Source: DAOUJW01 sp965218945 (GTDB lineage: Bacteria; Chloroflexota; Dehalococcoidia; Lucifugimonadales; UBA2985). From it: DNA of 64,000 nucleotides. Position numbers and translations under genes: made by a program. This document shows positions 34,656 to 42,907 of this stretch, one piece after another. Within the stretch, counting starts at the first letter, position 1. Each line of letters begins with the position of its first letter. Where the stretch lies: NCBI GenBank assembly GCA_965218945.1, contig OZ244718.1:248001-312000 (forward strand), read 5' to 3'. The notes under the pieces are model-generated. The model made no database searches. It saw nothing but the letters and a program-made list of their open reading frames with translations, and was not told the origin of the DNA.

Positions 34656-35936
34656 GTGGCTCAACATAACGGTGATTCTGCCTTTGCCTACCGGCGGGCC
34701 CTCGAAGCCCTCCGCAACGGTGTGCCCAATAGAGATGCCGTAGAGATCCTGGGCTGCAATCAGCCGCAGGCGGAAGGCAGGTTCTGGGATCTGCTAACCC
34801 AGATAAAGGATGTGGACACTCCGCCGTCTGGAGCGCTGGGGATGCTGGTTTCCGGCGATTTTGGGTCTGGCAAGTCCCACTTGCTGACCTACATGGAGCG
34901 CCAGGCCCTTTTGCAGGGCTTCGTGTGCAGCAAGGTGGCCATCAGCAAGGAAACGCCCCTCTATGACCTTGGCAAGGTGTTCAAGTCGGCGGTGGAAAGC
35001 GGGCGGATGCCCGACCGCAGCGGACGGCTGATGGAAGAGTTGGGATTGGCCCTGAAGCCGGATTCTCAGGAGTACGTCGACTTCTTCCGTTGGGCCAACA
35101 CTGCCGCTTCTTCAGATCGCCTCAGTCAGATCTTTCCGGCGAGCCTGATCGTCCATGAAAGAACGCGGGACCTTGAGCTCAACGGCGAAATCGAGTCTTT
35201 CTGGGCAGGAGACCGGATTAGAACCCCCAGAGTAAAGGATGGGCTGAGGCAGATAGGGCAACAGCAGTCGTACTCCTTCCGCGCCCCCAAGGCCACCGAA
35301 CTGCCGCCGCAGCGCCTGCGTTTCGCCACCGAACTGATCAAGGGCGCCGGTTACAAGGGCTGGGTGGTTTTGCTCGACGAGATCGAGTTAGTCGGCTCTT
35401 ACTCCCTGTTGCAGCGTGGCCGGTCTTACGCCGAATTGACCCGATGGATGGGACAAGCCATTGATGAGACCTATCCTGGTCTGGTGGTCGTTGGAACCGT
35501 CACCCATGACTTTGCTTCCGCAATCATCAATCCGACTGGCGAGAAGAAGGACCGCGACTACGTGAGGCCAAAGCTAAATGCCAGCAAGTACAAGGACGTG
35601 GCCGCCCATGCTGAAACCGCCATGAATTTGCTCGAATGGCAATGTACGCCGTTGAATTCGCCTACTGACGCCGACGTTCAGAGAACCATCTCGAAGCTTA
35701 GGGAAATCTACAGCGCCGCCTATGGTTGGGATGCTCCGCGGTTGGAGGTGAAGGCCGGCGGAGCTGGTCATATGGGTCGGATGCGCTACAAGGTACGCTC
35801 CTCCATCAACGAATGGGACCTGCTGCGGCTCTACCCGGACTCCCGCCCAGAGACCGTGAGCGACGATTACCGACACACATATGAAGAGAACGCAGCCCTG
35901 GAACAGGAATCCAAGGACGACGACGGCAGCGAATAG
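34656..35936 (+). CDS. BREX BrxD-like ATP-binding protein (DUF2791)
   Basis: 426 residues from the GTG at 34656; a TTG at 34614 would overlap the preceding gene. Walker A is SGDFGSGKSHLL, followed by YMERQALLQGFVCSKVAIS and KETPLYDLGKVF, the DUF2791 signature. Walker B is GWVVLLDEIELVG. The family is found in BREX systems and in other defence operons as a motor or switch. No BrxZ/PglZ or PglX gene is adjacent, so this is not a canonical BREX locus. Confidence 0.8.
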   Translation: MAQHNGDSAFAYRRALEALRNGVPNRDAVEILGCNQPQAEGRFWDLLTQIKDVDTPPSGALGMLVSGDFGSGKSHLLTYMERQALLQGFVCSKVAISKETPLYDLGKVFKSAVESGRMPDRSGRLMEELGLALKPDSQEYVDFFRWANTAASSDRLSQIFPASLIVHERTRDLELNGEIESFWAGDRIRTPRVKDGLRQIGQQQSYSFRAPKATELPPQRLRFATELIKGAGYKGWVVLLDEIELVGSYSLLQRGRSYAELTRWMGQAIDETYPGLVVVGTVTHDFASAIINPTGEKKDRDYVRPKLNASKYKDVAAHAETAMNLLEWQCTPLNSPTDADVQRTISKLREIYSAAYGWDAPRLEVKAGGAGHMGRMRYKVRSSINEWDLLRLYPDSRPETVSDDYRHTYEENAALEQESKDDDGSE

Positions 35937-35966
35937 CAGTCGAATAGACCTTCAGCAAGAGGGAGG

Positions 35967-38078
35967 GTGGAATTGCCAATCCCCTTCGACGATTTGACCG
36001 AGGCTGACAGTTCAGGCGCGGTGGTCTGGTTGCGGTTCATCGAAGAGGAGGACGGCAGGGGCATCCGGGCTGCTCTCTTTGAGACCTCAGGCCAGGGTGA
36101 CCCTTTGGCGTTCTGCTTCACCCGCGTAGACCGGCACGATCCCTCCCTTAGGCATCGAGAGGACGCTTGGCAAGTCGTCTTGACGTCCCTAGTCAAATCC
36201 CTCTTCCAAGCCGCCCCTCGGTCACCGACGCTCATATTTGGTCTGGCTGACGAAATGCCGTTGTGGATGTTTAACGGGGACATTCGGATCCAGATGCCCT
36301 TCTGTCGCATAAGGGTCGACGAATCCCTGACCAATGCTGATACTGAACACGGCGGGTCTGCTGACGCGAATACTCAACAACTGCTTTGGGCGACAGAGCA
36401 GCCTGCAGAAGGCTCTGGCGCGCGCCGGATACTTGACGAGATCATGGAACGGAGCGACCCGTTCGAGCCTTTCCAGCGGGCCAGTGAGGGCTTGTCGGAA
36501 GCCTTCGACGACGACCGGGTCCGAGCCATGGCCGCTGTATCCGGACTTAGCACCGTCGTCAGTCTATCCTCGCTGCCGCGTAACCTGGAATATCCGCCTG
36601 GGCCTTCGCCAGCGGCCACTGAAGCCGTTCAGACATCCAACCAGAAAGAGCGCCCCAGTCCCACGTTGGCGGAGCGCCTATGGAAGGTGCTGGCAACTTC
36701 TCCGAGTCTCCCTCGCAATGGCCTGAATATCCAACTGACGTGGCCTGGAGAGCTGATGCCATTCCAGCAAGATGGCGTCCGGGCGTTGCTGGACAACGAT
36801 CGGTTGCTTCTGGCCGACGATATGGGGTTGGGCAAAACCCTGCAGGCCATCGCTGCCCTGCGGATTCTCCGGGCGCGAGGGGATATCAAGTCGTGCTTGG
36901 TGGCCGCTCCGGCCAGCCTGCTGGGTCAGTGGCGGCGTGAGCTAGAGAAATGGGCGCCGGAGTTGTCTGCCATCATCGTCCATGGCTCCACAGCCGACCG
37001 GGCATGGCAGTGGAAGGCGGACGTAGATGTAACCCTAATTAGCTATGACACATTGCGATCGGACTCCGGCGGAAATACACGATCGCCGGTGCGCAGGAAA
37101 ACCTGGGACGTCGTCGTTGCCGACGAGGCCCAGCGAGTCAAGAATCGCAACGATACCAGCGATGCGTTGAAAGGACTGCTAAGAATACGCTCCTGGGCTC
37201 TGACCGGGACCCCCTTAGAGAATCACGAAGAGGAGTTGGCCTCGATACTGGAGTTCGTTGACTACGACGGGGCCGAGACTCCCAAGCGTTTCCGGCCGGG
37301 CGTAGAGTTGCGAACGCGGCACCGTGAGTTGCAGCTTCGACGCAAGAAGAGCGAGGTGCTGGACGACCTGCCGCCCAAGCAGGAAACTAAGCTGGCCATA
37401 GACTTGCATCCCAAGCAACGAAACAGTTACGAGAAAGCCGAGCGGGAAGGAATTGTTTATCTCAGGTCTCTGGGCGCTGAAGTTCGCGTCCAACACGTTC
37501 TAGAGCTCATCACCCGACTGAAACAAATCTGCAACGCGGACCCTCAGACCGGCGAGTCCAGCAAGCTGGAAGACATCAGAGACCGGCTGGAACATCTGGC
37601 GGCCCAGGGACACAAGGCGCTCGTCTTCTCCCAATATACCAGCGATATCTCCGGCGTGGCCGCCGCGGTCAACTATTTGAGGGAATTCAACCCTCTTCGC
37701 TTCACAGGCGAAATGTCCTGGCAAGACCGCGTTGCAGTCATCGATAGATTCAAGACCCACGACGAACACAAGGTGTTGGTGCTATCGTTGCGCGCCGGTG
37801 GCCTAGGCTTGAACTTGCAAGAGGCGTCTTACGTATTCCACCTGGACCGCTGGTGGAATCCCGCCGTAGAGAGGCAGGCGGAGGACCGGAGCCACCGCAT
37901 CGGCCAGACGGTTAAAGTCAACGTCATCAAGTACTCCTGCACCGAATCTATTGAGGAACGCATCGACCAAATTCTAGAACGCAAGCAGGGCTTGTTCGAC
38001 CAGCTTGTCGACGATGTGTCGCTAGACCTGTCCACCCACCTGAGCCGCGAAGATCTCTTTGGCCTCTTTGGGCTGTAG
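35967..38078 (+). CDS. SNF2-family DEAD/DEAH-like helicase
   Basis: 703 residues from a GTG; a TTG at 35973 with a better-spaced GGGAGG is the alternative. A ~230-residue unknown N-terminal domain precedes the Snf2 core: LLADDMGLGKTLQAIAALR (motif I), ALTGTPLENHEEEL (III), VVADEAQRVKNRND (II; DEAQ) and, in the C-terminal lobe, LSLRAGGLGLNLQ and WWNPAVERQAEDRSHRIGQ (V, VI). Translocates on duplex DNA with ATP. Last gene of the four-gene operon; together with two BrxD-like proteins it looks like a defence module. Confidence 0.88.
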   Translation: MELPIPFDDLTEADSSGAVVWLRFIEEEDGRGIRAALFETSGQGDPLAFCFTRVDRHDPSLRHREDAWQVVLTSLVKSLFQAAPRSPTLIFGLADEMPLWMFNGDIRIQMPFCRIRVDESLTNADTEHGGSADANTQQLLWATEQPAEGSGARRILDEIMERSDPFEPFQRASEGLSEAFDDDRVRAMAAVSGLSTVVSLSSLPRNLEYPPGPSPAATEAVQTSNQKERPSPTLAERLWKVLATSPSLPRNGLNIQLTWPGELMPFQQDGVRALLDNDRLLLADDMGLGKTLQAIAALRILRARGDIKSCLVAAPASLLGQWRRELEKWAPELSAIIVHGSTADRAWQWKADVDVTLISYDTLRSDSGGNTRSPVRRKTWDVVVADEAQRVKNRNDTSDALKGLLRIRSWALTGTPLENHEEELASILEFVDYDGAETPKRFRPGVELRTRHRELQLRRKKSEVLDDLPPKQETKLAIDLHPKQRNSYEKAEREGIVYLRSLGAEVRVQHVLELITRLKQICNADPQTGESSKLEDIRDRLEHLAAQGHKALVFSQYTSDISGVAAAVNYLREFNPLRFTGEMSWQDRVAVIDRFKTHDEHKVLVLSLRAGGLGLNLQEASYVFHLDRWWNPAVERQAEDRSHRIGQTVKVNVIKYSCTESIEERIDQILERKQGLFDQLVDDVSLDLSTHLSREDLFGLFGL

Positions 38079-38143
38079 CTAGTGACCTGTGTCGACGTCC
38101 AACGATTATGTCCCCTCTAACTGACCAGCGATTATGTCCGCAC

Positions 38144-38204
38144 TATGGAGAGTGTTACATTGACGCAGAAAGAACAGGCAAGACTACAGGTACTCAACAG
38201 CTTA
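38144..38204 (+). pseudogene. N-terminal fragment of an ISNCY-type transposase
   Basis: Reads MESVTLTQKEQARLQVLNSL, matching the start of the intact ISNCY transposase (VTLKQRELARLQVLNDIL). It is cut at the IS5 element boundary. Upstream, the motif GCGATTATGTCC occurs twice in altered form, as at IS ends. Confidence 0.65.
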
Positions 38205-39026
38205 CTAGGGCGTGTTCACACAAAGCAACCTGAATTTGATATAATACAGGTATGGAAATTACAGAAGCTCAGTACGAACGCATAGCTCCAGTCTTCCCTG
38301 TTCAGCGTGGCAACGTGAGGCTGTCCAACCTTCAAGTGCTGAACGCCATGCTGTATGTCGCCGAGCAGGGGTGCAAGTGGCGGGGGTTGCCCAGCCGGTT
38401 TGGCAACTGGCACACTGTATACACTCGAATGAACCGGTGGTCGAAGAACGGGGTGCTCGACAGGGTGTTCGAATACCTGCAACGAGAACAGATAGTGCGC
38501 ATCAAACTGGAGGCGGTCTCGATGGACAGCGCCATTGTCAAGGTGCATCCTGATGGCACTGGTGCGTTAAAAAAAACGGACCGCAGTCCATCGGCAAGTC
38601 CCGGGGCGGCTGGACCACCAAGATTCATATGGTTGCCTCGGATGCTCGAACAGCCATAACCTTTTCCCTCTCTCCGGGCCAAGCCCACGATGCGCCGGAG
38701 GGGCGCAAGTTGCTCAGCCGGCTGGGATCGCAGGTTCAGAACCCGTACCTGTTAATGGACCGAGCATACGAGGGCAATGAGACCCGCCAGCTTGCATTGG
38801 CCTTGGGGTTCACTCCCGTTGTTCCGCCCCTCAGCACCAGAGTTCATCCGTGGGAGTACGACCGAGAGATGTACAAGAGACGCAACGAAATAGAGAGGCT
38901 GTTCCGGCGGTTGAAGGGGTTTCGTCGCATCTTCTCACGTTTTGAGAAGCTCGATGTGATCTTCCTTGGGTTCATCTCATTTGCACTCATCTTCGACGCA
39001 CTTCGCTTTGTGTGAACACGCCCTAG
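38205..39026 (+). mobile_element. IS5-family (IS427-like) insertion sequence
   Basis: Terminal inverted repeats (GGCGTGTTCACACAAAG at the left, its complement at the right), flanked by CTAG direct repeats at 38205-38208 and 39023-39026. Length about 814 bp plus duplications. It has one split transposase. It interrupts an older ISNCY-type fragment. Confidence 0.88.
38252..39015 (+). CDS. IS5-family transposase with programmed -1 frameshift
   Basis: Two overlapping frames (38252-38659 and an open frame through 39015) join at a run of eight A at 38569-38576 in the codons TTA AAA AAA, giving a -1 shift. The first part has the IS5 N-terminal domain (LSNLQVLNAMLYVAEQGCKW RGLP region) and first catalytic Asp (VSMDSAIVKVH). 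The second part continues GGWTTKIHM, DRAYEGNETRQ (second Asp) and RRNEIERLFRRLKGFRRI (Glu). The arrangement is the normal one for the IS427 group, so it is likely functional, not a pseudogene. Confidence 0.87.
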
Positions 39027-39212
39027 TCCCCCCGCCACTTGTGCTACTTGGACGGTGCGCATGGACATCCTGGCCCCAGCTCTGGAGTGTTCCTGATTCG
39101 AGTATTGGAGAGACACGGACAGCTGCCTCATGTCCGGTCAAAGAGAAATTGCTGACTTTCACTTGGTCATGGTGTAGGATATACGCCATTACCAAAAGTT
39201 TGGAGGAGTATC

Positions 39213-39356
39213 TTGGAAGCTTACTGCGTAAAGTGCCGATCCAAAAGGGAGATGAGCAACCCCCAAGCCATTACGATGAAGAACGGCAGGCCGGCCACTC
39301 AGGGTGTTTGCCCCGTCTGCTCCACAAGGATGTTCCGAATCGGTAAAGCTTCTTAG
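39213..39356 (+). CDS. DUF5679-family zinc-ribbon mini-protein
   Basis: 47 residues from a TTG start with GGAGGAG 5 nt upstream. The sequence has CVKCRSKREM, then the invariant KNGRPATQGVCPVC and a final MFRIGKAS. Two CxxC pairs bind zinc. The family is small and widespread in Actinobacteria and Chloroflexi; function unknown. It is intact though surrounded by IS debris. Confidence 0.85.
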   Translation: MEAYCVKCRSKREMSNPQAITMKNGRPATQGVCPVCSTRMFRIGKAS

Positions 39357-39696
39357 CCTGTCGTCCCAGCAGTCCTCGGCCTTTAGCTATCGGAGGAAGC
39401 TTCCCGGCCTTAGGTGATAGTCACAGGCAGCGTCCAGTCGCCCGCATGAACTTCCTCGATGGTCCGCTGACAATTTACCATCCCGTGTTTAAGCAGGCGG
39501 GCAGCAATTATATCGCAAGATGGAAACTGAGGACGAAGCTTCTTGATTTTATCTAGTCTGGTGGAGACGCTATGATCGGCAACAGCTTCACCCTGACGGT
39601 TCGCTGAGGCACGCATTGAGGGCGAGACGGTCAGGCTGGACAGAGATTATCCTCGGGTACCCTCCTTGAGCCGCAGAGGAGGCGTCTAACTCCTTG
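39357..39696. other. Stretch without recognisable gene
   Basis: A minus-strand frame (39410-39616) of 68 codons exists but has no ribosome site or family. I see no RNA gene or clear hairpin. Confidence 0.3.
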
Positions 39697-40179
39697 TCAG
39701 TCTTGCTGGGGAATGCGGCTCTTTCCTCGCTCCTCCCTCAGAAATGCCTCACACCGCCAGAGGGCCTCGATGTTGTTCGGCCATTTCAGTATGCTGGCTG
39801 CCTTTTCGGGAATGTGCCATCCCCAAGCATCGTGCTCCTTGGACAGCGTAGGATCACTACCGTCGACCTCGGCCACGAATACGTGCTCGACAATCTCGTG
39901 AGGGTCGGGCCCATAAGCTTCCCGCCATTCGTCTTTAACCGGAAAACTGTACGTGAAGTCCACGCAGTAGATCTTTGTTGGTGTAAGCCCCGTCTCCTCA
40001 AAGACCTCCCTAGCGGCACCTTGAAGAAGCGTCTCTCCATCCTCAAGCGCCCCGGTTACGCCCTGCCAGAAGGCTCCCAGGTTCGTGGCGCGCCGGCTTA
40101 GAAGCAGATACTCGCGCCCATCTTCCTGCTCTCTGAACAGGAAGACACAGACCGAAGTCGGCAGCCGATAACTAGTCAT
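39697..40179 (-). CDS. NUDIX hydrolase
   Basis: 160 residues from the ATG at 40179; a longer frame to 40338 adds 53 residues of non-family sequence. Complete Nudix box: G-ALEDG-E-TLLQGAA-REVFEETGL. The arrangement RLPTSVCVFLF...FWQGVTG and later FTYSFPVKDEW...PHEIVEHVFVAEV resembles dihydroneopterin triphosphate pyrophosphatase (NudB/FolQ-like) enzymes. Substrate not proven. Confidence 0.8.
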   Translation of the reverse strand: MTSYRLPTSVCVFLFREQEDGREYLLLSRRATNLGAFWQGVTGALEDGETLLQGAAREVFEETGLTPTKIYCVDFTYSFPVKDEWREAYGPDPHEIVEHVFVAEVDGSDPTLSKEHDAWGWHIPEKAASILKWPNNIEALWRCEAFLREERGKSRIPQQD

Positions 40180-40387
40180 GCTCCGTTTGCGCACTTTTGA
40201 TAAATGCCAAAAGCCATGAGAGGCGAGCGCTGAGGCAGATGGATACTCGCACTGAGGGAATTCCCAATGTGCGCCGCAGTGTTCCAGATGGTACATCGGA
40301 AGCTCCAGCGCGTCAACTCCGCTGACCATACGTGTCATTGTGCAATGATTTTGTCAGTAGTTAATTGTGCAATGAAAATGTCAGTCT

Positions 40388-40497
40388 ATGAAAGGACTGA
40401 CGTTGACCATGAGAGAGCAATCGAGGATAAAGGTATTGAACGGGATGATTGAAAGGGAGGTGTCGGTGACTGAGGCGGCTGACCTTTTGTTGATGTC
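40388..40497 (+). pseudogene. N-terminal fragment of an ISNCY-type transposase (second)
   Basis: Reads MKGLTLTMREQSRIKVLNGM, then an IEREVSVTEAADLLL continuation like the HTH start of the intact enzyme. It is cut at the left end of the intact ISNCY element, in the opposite direction. Upstream, the motif TGTGCAATGA occurs twice. Confidence 0.65.
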
Positions 40498-42065
40498 CAG
40501 CGAAAATGTCCGCCCAATTGGTCTGCGAAAATGTCCGATTAGGCGAACTCTGCCTCCCCAGAATTTGGTGTCCCAGTTGCGCCACTGATGCTTCTCAGTG
40601 GCGGGCTATTGGCCAAGGCGTACTTGCGGGCGGTGTTCCAGTGGATACCCAACTCACGAGCGATAGCCCGAAGGGACAGTCCCCTGAGCCTGGCCTGCTG
40701 CACATTCTCCCATAGAGTCCTCTGGCGAGCTGTGGGCATTCTGTGTTGTTGCGCCTTGGATTTGCGAGGCCGCAGGTCCCGGTCCACCTCTCCTGTTTCC
40801 AATCTAGCCAAGCAAGCATCCCATTGGCCTTCCGCGTTGTTGGCGCTATGGCCCACTCCTGAGCCTTCCATGTGGGAGACAGCGGCTGCTCTCACCAGAC
40901 CGGGGCGTGGCGGAGCCTCCTGTGTAGGGATGGTCCGCCCTTGGTATTGCACCAGGAGCCGACCCTCCAGGTCCTCTTGGACCTCCACTTGCACCCCGGC
41001 GTAAGTAGGACGAGTCTTGCTGGGTAGCAGTTGCAGGATGCGCCGGCTGTACTTGATGGTGTTGTCCCTGGACACCTTGCGGCGGTGTTTGAAGCACAGG
41101 ATCTGATCGAGGGACACTGACTGCTCCAAGAGACGATAGGCACGATGCCCCTGCTCGGCCTGTACGCCAAACTTCTCGTTGAATCGTGGCAGGAAGTCAT
41201 TCAGGAGTTCATCGGCCTCAGTGATGGTGGCGGCCCCAGCCAGCCGCAGCTCGGTTACCAGCCGGTCCTGGAATGTGGCGGCAGCACGCTCCACCCTGCC
41301 CTTGGCTTGGGGTGATCTGGCGAAGATCTGCCGGACCCCCAGCTCCTCCATAGCCCGTGCAAACTGAGTAGGGCCTGCCGGGTAACGGTCTATATCGCCG
41401 GTGAATTTGAAGACCGGGTGCCGGTCGCTGTAAATTGCGAGAGGCACTCCATGTCTCCTGATCAGCCTGTCCATGAGCAGGAAGTAGCTTGGAGTGTCCT
41501 CCTCCTGGCAGAATACTGCGGCGGGCACGGTGCCGGTGGCGTCGTCTACGGTCAGTAGCAGGGCAAACCTGGGACCATCCTCCCCAAGCCAGCGATGGTG
41601 GCTGCCGTCCACCTGCACCAGCATTCCCTCCTGGGGCATTCGCTGCCGGCGCACCCTGTGCTGCTGGGAACGGCGGCTGCGCGGACTACCGACACCGGCC
41701 TTGACCAAGATGCGACGCACGGTGGGGCGGCTCAGGTTTATGCCCTCCCGTTCCCGAAGCAGCTCGGCTAGGTGGGTGTGATTGGTTCCAGCGTACTTGG
41801 TGCTGGCCAGCCGCACCACTGCGGCAGCCTCGGATTCCAAGACGGCATTATGCGGCGGCCGCCCTCGGTTTCCATGGGCCAGGGCGGCTGCTCCATCCCT
41901 GCGGTAAGCATTTAAAAGTCGCCTCGTATGGCGCTCGCTTACCCCGAGAATCTCGGCAGCCTGTGGAGTGGGGACCTGGTATTCCAGAATGTCGTTAAGC
42001 ACTTGGAGTCTCGCTAGTTCTCGCTGTTTCAATGTCACATCCTTCATGGATAGACATTTTCGCTG
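40498..42065 (-). mobile_element. ISNCY-family insertion sequence
   Basis: Short inverted ends: CAGCGAAAATGTC at 40498-40510 and its complement at 42053-42065, enclosing one full-length transposase gene. A second AAAATGTCCG motif lies just inside the left end. Flanking direct repeats are not evident, in keeping with insertion into older IS remnants. Confidence 0.75.
40539..42047 (-). CDS. ISNCY-family transposase
   Basis: 502 residues. N-terminal HTH (TPQAAEILGVSERHTRRLLNAY), then a rve-type DDE core with catalytic Asp in QVDGSHHRWLG, Asp in AIYSDRHPVFK and Glu in QAKGRVERAAATFQDRL. A C-terminal HTH of about 40 residues (LRAIARELGIHWNTARKYA) is present. Intact length and active site suggest an active enzyme. 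Confidence 0.87.
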   Translation of the reverse strand: MKDVTLKQRELARLQVLNDILEYQVPTPQAAEILGVSERHTRRLLNAYRRDGAAALAHGNRGRPPHNAVLESEAAAVVRLASTKYAGTNHTHLAELLREREGINLSRPTVRRILVKAGVGSPRSRRSQQHRVRRQRMPQEGMLVQVDGSHHRWLGEDGPRFALLLTVDDATGTVPAAVFCQEEDTPSYFLLMDRLIRRHGVPLAIYSDRHPVFKFTGDIDRYPAGPTQFARAMEELGVRQIFARSPQAKGRVERAAATFQDRLVTELRLAGAATITEADELLNDFLPRFNEKFGVQAEQGHRAYRLLEQSVSLDQILCFKHRRKVSRDNTIKYSRRILQLLPSKTRPTYAGVQVEVQEDLEGRLLVQYQGRTIPTQEAPPRPGLVRAAAVSHMEGSGVGHSANNAEGQWDACLARLETGEVDRDLRPRKSKAQQHRMPTARQRTLWENVQQARLRGLSLRAIARELGIHWNTARKYALANSPPLRSISGATGTPNSGEAEFA

Positions 42066-42280
42066 AACACTTAACTACGGACCTAATCGTAGACCAACAA
42101 CAGACCTTCCCCCCTAAATTAGTATCACTGGCTGGTAGAGTCCCGCCATAGATTCAGCAAACTAGACACAAACAAGGACCTTCACGCTTGGGTTCACTCT
42201 GGCACTGTAGGTGAAATCTTTTCAATTTGACAACGGTTGGAGATCCAAGGCCATTGAACGCAGCACGGCAATTTGGAACC

Positions 42281-42820
42281 TCATTTCCGCGTCAGCCACC
42301 CATTTATGTCCAGGCCGGTGTGAAGACAGGCACGTAACACTATCTCACTCGCGGCCCTGGCATCCTCCACCGCGTCGTGATGCCGGAAGGAGATGCCGAG
42401 GTCCCCGGCGACGTTAGCCAAGCTCCAACCTGTGCGTCTGTATCGCTCTGGCCAAGCGGAGCGAGCGATTGCAGCGCTGTCAAGCCACGTTGCGCGAATG
42501 GCATCAATCCCATATCTGTTTATTGCCCTATCAAGCGCAACGCGGTCGAAGGGAGTGTGGCTCACCAATACCATGCCCTCAATTAGGTGGCGCAGCTTGG
42601 CTTGAATCTGAGGCAGGGTCTGGCTCTCTTTCACCGTGTCTTCATCTATTCCGTGGAGCCTGATGTTAAACGGGTTGAACCCCACCTCAGGATTGACCAA
42701 TATCGAATGGCTCTCCACAGTTTCCCCGCCCCTTATGCAGACAATGCCGATTTGACAGATGCTGCCAGGGTCTGCGTTTGCCGTCTCGACGTCTATAGCG
42801 TTGAAGGTCAGGTTACTCAT
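42281..42820 (-). CDS. DEDDh 3'-5' exonuclease (DnaQ-like), divergent from cas3
   Basis: 179 residues from the ATG at 42820; earlier ATGs (42877, 42886) are possible. All DEDDh residues are visible: FNAIDVETA (Asp, Glu), SHTPFDRVALD (Asp) and RHHDAVEDAR (His, Asp). Similar to single-domain epsilon-like exonucleases. In type I-E systems DnaQ-like exonucleases trim prespacers and in some species are fused to Cas2, so divergence from cas3 across an 87-nt gap is suggestive. A dead copy lies at 32495-32810. Confidence 0.82.
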   Translation of the reverse strand: MSNLTFNAIDVETANADPGSICQIGIVCIRGGETVESHSILVNPEVGFNPFNIRLHGIDEDTVKESQTLPQIQAKLRHLIEGMVLVSHTPFDRVALDRAINRYGIDAIRATWLDSAAIARSAWPERYRRTGWSLANVAGDLGISFRHHDAVEDARAASEIVLRACLHTGLDINGWLTRK

Positions 42821-42907
42821 TGAATCCAAGAAAGGACTTGTCGGAATTGCTTGCCTGTAGCGTGTGGTCTCTTCCATAATCACCATTATCGCACGTTGTA
42901 AGGATCT

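Noticed and set aside
32883..38078. Canonical BREX or DISARM system
   Set aside because: No PglZ, PglX, Lon, BrxC-sized or DrmA/B genes are present beside it.
38252..39015. IS5 transposase as a pseudogene because of two frames
   Set aside because: The run of eight A and the -1 relation are the normal programmed frameshift of this IS group.
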